This document shows, in pieces, positions 47,741 to 49,777 of a stretch of 49,777 bases of DNA. The notes below the pieces were generated by a model. That model ran no database searches. It was not told the DNA's origin and saw nothing but the letters and a program-made list of their open reading frames with translations. The DNA comes from Bacteroidales bacterium (lineage in GTDB: Bacteria > Bacteroidota > Bacteroidia > Bacteroidales > UBA932): contig JAFSPR010000097.1 of assembly GCA_017451395.1 (NCBI GenBank), positions 1 through 49,777 of the forward strand, given 5' to 3'. The first letter of the stretch is position 1, and each line of letters opens with the position of its first letter. A program made the position numbers and the translations under genes.

Positions 47741-47768
47741 TGCCGTTTTGGGGGCCCTTTTCGTGAAT

Positions 47769-47811
47769 TGTTTCAGTATTGTTTCAGTGGTTTCCTGAAA
47801 CAAAGTTAGTG
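47769..47811 (+). repeat. Left arm-site-like repeats of the mini-element
   Basis: Two GTTTCAGT units 11 bases apart (47770-47777, 47781-47788), followed by GTTAGTG (47805-47811). Nineteen of 20 bases from 47769 match the right-end copy at 49496-49515, in the same orientation. Confidence 0.75.
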
Positions 47812-47900
47812 CCTTTTGGAAGGACTCGAACCCGCAAATACTCAGAACTAACCCTTTTCCGCAAGACGATAAAAAGAGGGTGACAGGATTGGCTGGCTTG

Positions 47901-49388
47901 TTACCAGTTTCTCTTCTCATCAATTATTTGTAATACTTCATCCCGATCCTGATGGATATTCGCTTCGTTAAGTATATACTCAAAAGCATTTATGATATCT
48001 TCGCGTTCTACTGTGTCAATAAAATTGGACCGATGATCAAGCTTATTGAAACCTTCAACATAATCAACAGCTATGCTTTTAATGATAGAGATATCAATTC
48101 CTTCATTATTCGCTTCTTCTAATACGCGGCGACGGGCTTCCTTCCATAAAGCCAAAGACTTGGTATACATTGACTTGGGCACAAATTCACTGCCGTCCCA
48201 ATGCCGCAGAGGATTATTCATGTTTTCCTGAAGCCAATCGTCGGAGCGTAGTTTTAAAACCGACAAATCTTGAGTTGTGGCTTTAAACACTTTCTTAATA
48301 GCCTTTCCGGCCTCTGCGGGAATGCTTTCTATCCAAAGATTTCTCAGTTCCGGCAAATCCTTGGGACGAGGAAAATCATCGGCCGAAAAACCAAACAGAT
48401 CATGCATCGTCAAAGTTTCAATTTCGTGAAGCTTTGATATTTCGGCAACATCGTGTATATGCCCGGGCTTCCCTGTCAGCCCTAACCATATGAGGCCGGG
48501 GAAACGGGCTGGAATAATCTTTAAGCTAAAATTCCTGATATTGGAAAGGACAAGGTTGGTCAGTCTTTTCAAACCGACATCGGGCAAAAAATCATTCTGC
48601 AATTCAACTCGCAGAACCATAAAGAATCCATCATTTTGAGAATGAACACGAAGTGCCGGAGACAATTTCCCTCTTAGGGTTAAGCTACGAATACTGGATG
48701 GCAGGAGAATACTTTCAATACTTTCTCCGCTGATTTCCAGGTTCGTCAGGTGGGTTAAGCTTAAATCAACCACCCTTCTTGTACAATTGTCCCATATTAA
48801 CTCCCTGACAAGGTATCTGCGTTCAAGAAATGGAATTAATTGAGGATAATCTTCATATGTAATGATTCTTCCTAAAGCCGGAAGGTTATCTAATTCGGAG
48901 AAGTCAGAAAGAGATTTGAGTATATCATCTCCGATTCCGGAAATGCATTTGCTCACTTTCTTACCAGCAATGAGTATGGTCTTTCTTGTCTGTGTCAGGG
49001 CTTTTTTAAATGCCGAAGTCTGATCTTTTGGTAGTTTGTTCCAGCTCTCATTTCCTTTCTGCAGCGTTCCATCGGGCCAGTTGCCATACCGATTGCACTG
49101 TTTAAAACGTCTTATGCCCATATTCCCTATCAGCTTTGCACGAGGAGGGAAACAATTATATGGAGCCCAACAAGGACAAACCTCATTATTGTAATAATAC
49201 TGATTGGGCAAGAGATATGTCATTTGTTTTAAATCATTTTCCGTAGGCATCTGATCACTCCAATAATCCAGATCTGCGTAGACGGCACTCTCTTCGCTTA
49301 ACTGAATGATCTGGAAAGCAAACCACTTTCCTGTCTCTCTTTCTTGGAGCGCATATACATCTCCGGCCTGTAATGATAGCTGCTTCAT
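47901..49388 (-). CDS. Leucine-rich cargo protein of unknown function
   Basis: A 495-residue cytoplasmic protein (no signal peptide or membrane segment), the only gene of the mini-element. Residues ~1-110 form a domain starting LSLQAGDVYALQERETGKWF and YADLDYWSDQMP, which faintly recalls the Imm26 immunity fold. Residues ~190-370 carry irregular leucine-rich strands (VVDLSLTHLTNLEISGESIE, SSIRSLTLRG, LKRLTNLVLSNIRN, LPELRNLWIESI). The C-terminal ~100 residues are helical and charged. I do not recognise a named family; an interaction or immunity role is only a guess. The base composition is clearly more AT-rich than the chromosome. A consensus promoter lies 33 bases upstream. Transcription runs toward the tRNA. 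Confidence 0.85.
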   Translation of the reverse strand: MKQLSLQAGDVYALQERETGKWFAFQIIQLSEESAVYADLDYWSDQMPTENDLKQMTYLLPNQYYYNNEVCPCWAPYNCFPPRAKLIGNMGIRRFKQCNRYGNWPDGTLQKGNESWNKLPKDQTSAFKKALTQTRKTILIAGKKVSKCISGIGDDILKSLSDFSELDNLPALGRIITYEDYPQLIPFLERRYLVRELIWDNCTRRVVDLSLTHLTNLEISGESIESILLPSSIRSLTLRGKLSPALRVHSQNDGFFMVLRVELQNDFLPDVGLKRLTNLVLSNIRNFSLKIIPARFPGLIWLGLTGKPGHIHDVAEISKLHEIETLTMHDLFGFSADDFPRPKDLPELRNLWIESIPAEAGKAIKKVFKATTQDLSVLKLRSDDWLQENMNNPLRHWDGSEFVPKSMYTKSLALWKEARRRVLEEANNEGIDISIIKSIAVDYVEGFNKLDHRSNFIDTVEREDIINAFEYILNEANIHQDRDEVLQIIDEKRNW

Positions 49389-49420
49389 CTGCTGTAATGA
49401 CTAATTATGGGCGTCACTTT

Positions 49421-49451
49421 CAAATATAGCACTAATTATTCTTTTCACAAA
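49421..49451 (-). promoter_or_regulatory. Consensus promoter of the cargo gene
   Basis: On the minus strand: TTTG (49451-49448), a 19-base spacer, TATATTTG (49428-49421). Both boxes and the spacing match the Bacteroidota primary promoter exactly. The start point would be near 49414, leaving a leader of ~25 bases. Confidence 0.8.
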
Positions 49452-49479
49452 AACGACCTTTATTAATGACATAGAAAGA

Positions 49480-49515
49480 CACTAACTGACAGAAATGTTT
49501 CAGTATAGTTTCAGT
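49480..49515 (+). repeat. Right arm-site-like repeats of the mini-element
   Basis: CACTAAC (49480-49486, the inverse of GTTAGTG), then two GTTTCAGT units (49497-49504, 49508-49515) with the same 11-base phase as at the left end. A further GTTAGTG at 49570-49576 touches the right core repeat. Confidence 0.72.
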
Positions 49516-49576
49516 AAAACCAAATGCAGAATATATATCCTATTGATTGTCTGATATTTACGTTGAATAGTTAGTG

Positions 49577-49592
49577 TTCCCACCCGAGGCAC
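49577..49592 (+). repeat. Displaced tRNA 3'-end copy (putative attR)
   Basis: TTCCCACCCGAGGCAC, one base different from the tRNA-Leu 3' end at 47679-47694. It is directly followed by a terminator hairpin, as expected if this was the original tRNA end before integration. Confidence 0.72.
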
Positions 49593-49594
49593 AG

Positions 49595-49634
49595 GCATAA
49601 CTAATTGACCATCAATTAGTTATGCTTTATTTTT
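49595..49634 (+). terminator. Terminator right of the mini-element
   Basis: GCATAACTAATTG (49595-49607), 5-base loop, CAATTAGTTATGC (49613-49625), then TTTATTTTT. It is a perfect 13-base stem. On the plus strand it suits the ancestral tRNA-Leu transcript; the stem may also serve the minus-strand gene that ends at 49649. Confidence 0.88.
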
Positions 49635-49648
49635 CCCTTGAGTATTCG

Positions 49649-49777
49649 TCAGTAAATGCGCAGGTGATGGAAATGAAGGGTGTCACCCAACTCAATGATA
49701 CCGGCATCCTGACCATCGTCTTCATAGTACAATAATATAGATTGGCCGATGTGGTACGCATCATAGGGTTTTCCCAA
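49649..49777 (-). CDS. C-terminal fragment of an unidentified protein
   Basis: The last 42 codons of a minus-strand gene that enters from the right edge and stops with TGA at 49651-49649. The fragment reads LGKPYDAYHIGQSILLYYED, then DGQDAGIIELGDTLHFHHLR, then IY. It looks like a genuine protein end: codon use is normal, one ATCGGCC copy is present, and a hairpin follows the stop. The family cannot be told from this length. Confidence 0.6.
   Translation of the reverse strand: MGKPYDAYHIGQSILLYYEDDGQDAGIIELGDTLHFHHLRIY

Larger units (their letters stand above)
47679..49592. mobile_element. Mini integrative element at the tRNA-Leu 3' end
   Basis: The last bases of the tRNA (47679-47694, TTCCCGCCCGAGGCAC) recur as TTCCCACCCGAGGCAC at 49577-49592, a 15/16 direct repeat that looks like attL and attR. 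The DNA between is AT-rich compared with the chromosome and holds one gene (47901-49388). Near both ends lies the same 20-base motif of two GTTTCAGT units 11 bases apart (47769-47788 and 49496-49515), plus GTTAGTG copies: the layout of tyrosine-integrase arm sites. There is no integrase, excisionase or replication gene, so it would need helper functions or is a deletion remnant. Right of the repeat comes a tRNA-style terminator, probably the original one. Confidence 0.7.

Noticed and set aside
47819-47835. GGACTCGAACCCGC, which on the minus strand looks like a tRNA T-loop
   Set aside because: The flanking bases do not form a T stem or acceptor stem, so it is not a tRNA and too short to call a tRNA remnant.
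47711-47923. A 70-codon minus-strand open frame at the left end of the mini-element
   Set aside because: It overlaps the cargo gene's end, the arm-site repeats and the tRNA terminator, and its product has no protein-like pattern.
1-49777. CRISPR array, restriction-modification genes or prophage
   Set aside because: I looked for regular repeat-spacer units, cas genes, methylases and phage structural genes and saw none.

Overview
The window is a chromosomal segment of a Bacteroidota bacterium, most likely a gut or rumen Bacteroidales. Evidence: lipoprotein-rich starch enzymes of the Sus type (GH97 SusB, GH13 SusA, SusG with an inserted starch-binding module), near-absence of Shine-Dalgarno sites, many TAnnTTTG promoter -7 elements just upstream of genes, and Bacteroidota-type proteins (TGS-containing nucleoside kinase, DUF3109, long RodA). 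Base composition is moderately GC-rich in the core and clearly AT-rich in the vapBC pair, the tRNA intron and the last 2 kb.

Layout. 1-791: end of a lemA/DUF2207 pair on the minus strand. 866-1603: a DUF975 membrane protein. 1670-14152: a minus-strand run susG-like, GH13, susA-like, susB-like, nucleoside kinase, uvrA. It starts with starch enzymes but has no susC/susD here. 14254-16593: lysS and an rRNA/tRNA methyltransferase gene that carries a perfect inverted repeat inside its reading frame. 16594-18247: a REP-associated tyrosine transposase (RAYT) gene between degenerate repeats. 18248-22842: aminopeptidase P, a coiled-coil membrane protein, hemW and two small genes. 22794-28580: DUF3109, an M16-like protein without the catalytic motif, a TPR protein, a lactonase and an Lrp regulator. 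28620-35300: topA, divergent from PBP1A-ddl-prmC. 35419-37355: a lipoprotein and a vapBC toxin-antitoxin pair. 37352-39938: a U32 peptidase-like protein and ispD. 40017-46561: the rod-shape operon mreB-mreC-mreD-mrdA-rodA plus an SDR gene.

The most unusual part is the right end. A tRNA-Leu(UAA) gene is split between U34 and A35 by a 731-base group I intron. The intron carries an HNH endonuclease gene whose last ~20 codons are the ribozyme core itself (P3, P4 and P6 strands). The 3' end of this tRNA is also the apparent attachment site of a ~1.9 kb AT-rich mini-element bounded by a 16-base direct repeat. It has matching 20-base arm-site-like repeats at both ends, one cargo gene with a consensus promoter, and no integrase.

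Three palindromic repeat families are visible: a GTGCAC hairpin (8311, 39209, 46609) that may belong to the RAYT, an inverted pair inside the methyltransferase gene (14825-14904), and a GCCGTGTTGAC family (1608, 46690-46825). A 7-mer, GGCCGAT/ATCGGCC, occurs about 90 times on the two strands, around ten times the chance expectation, in both coding and non-coding DNA.
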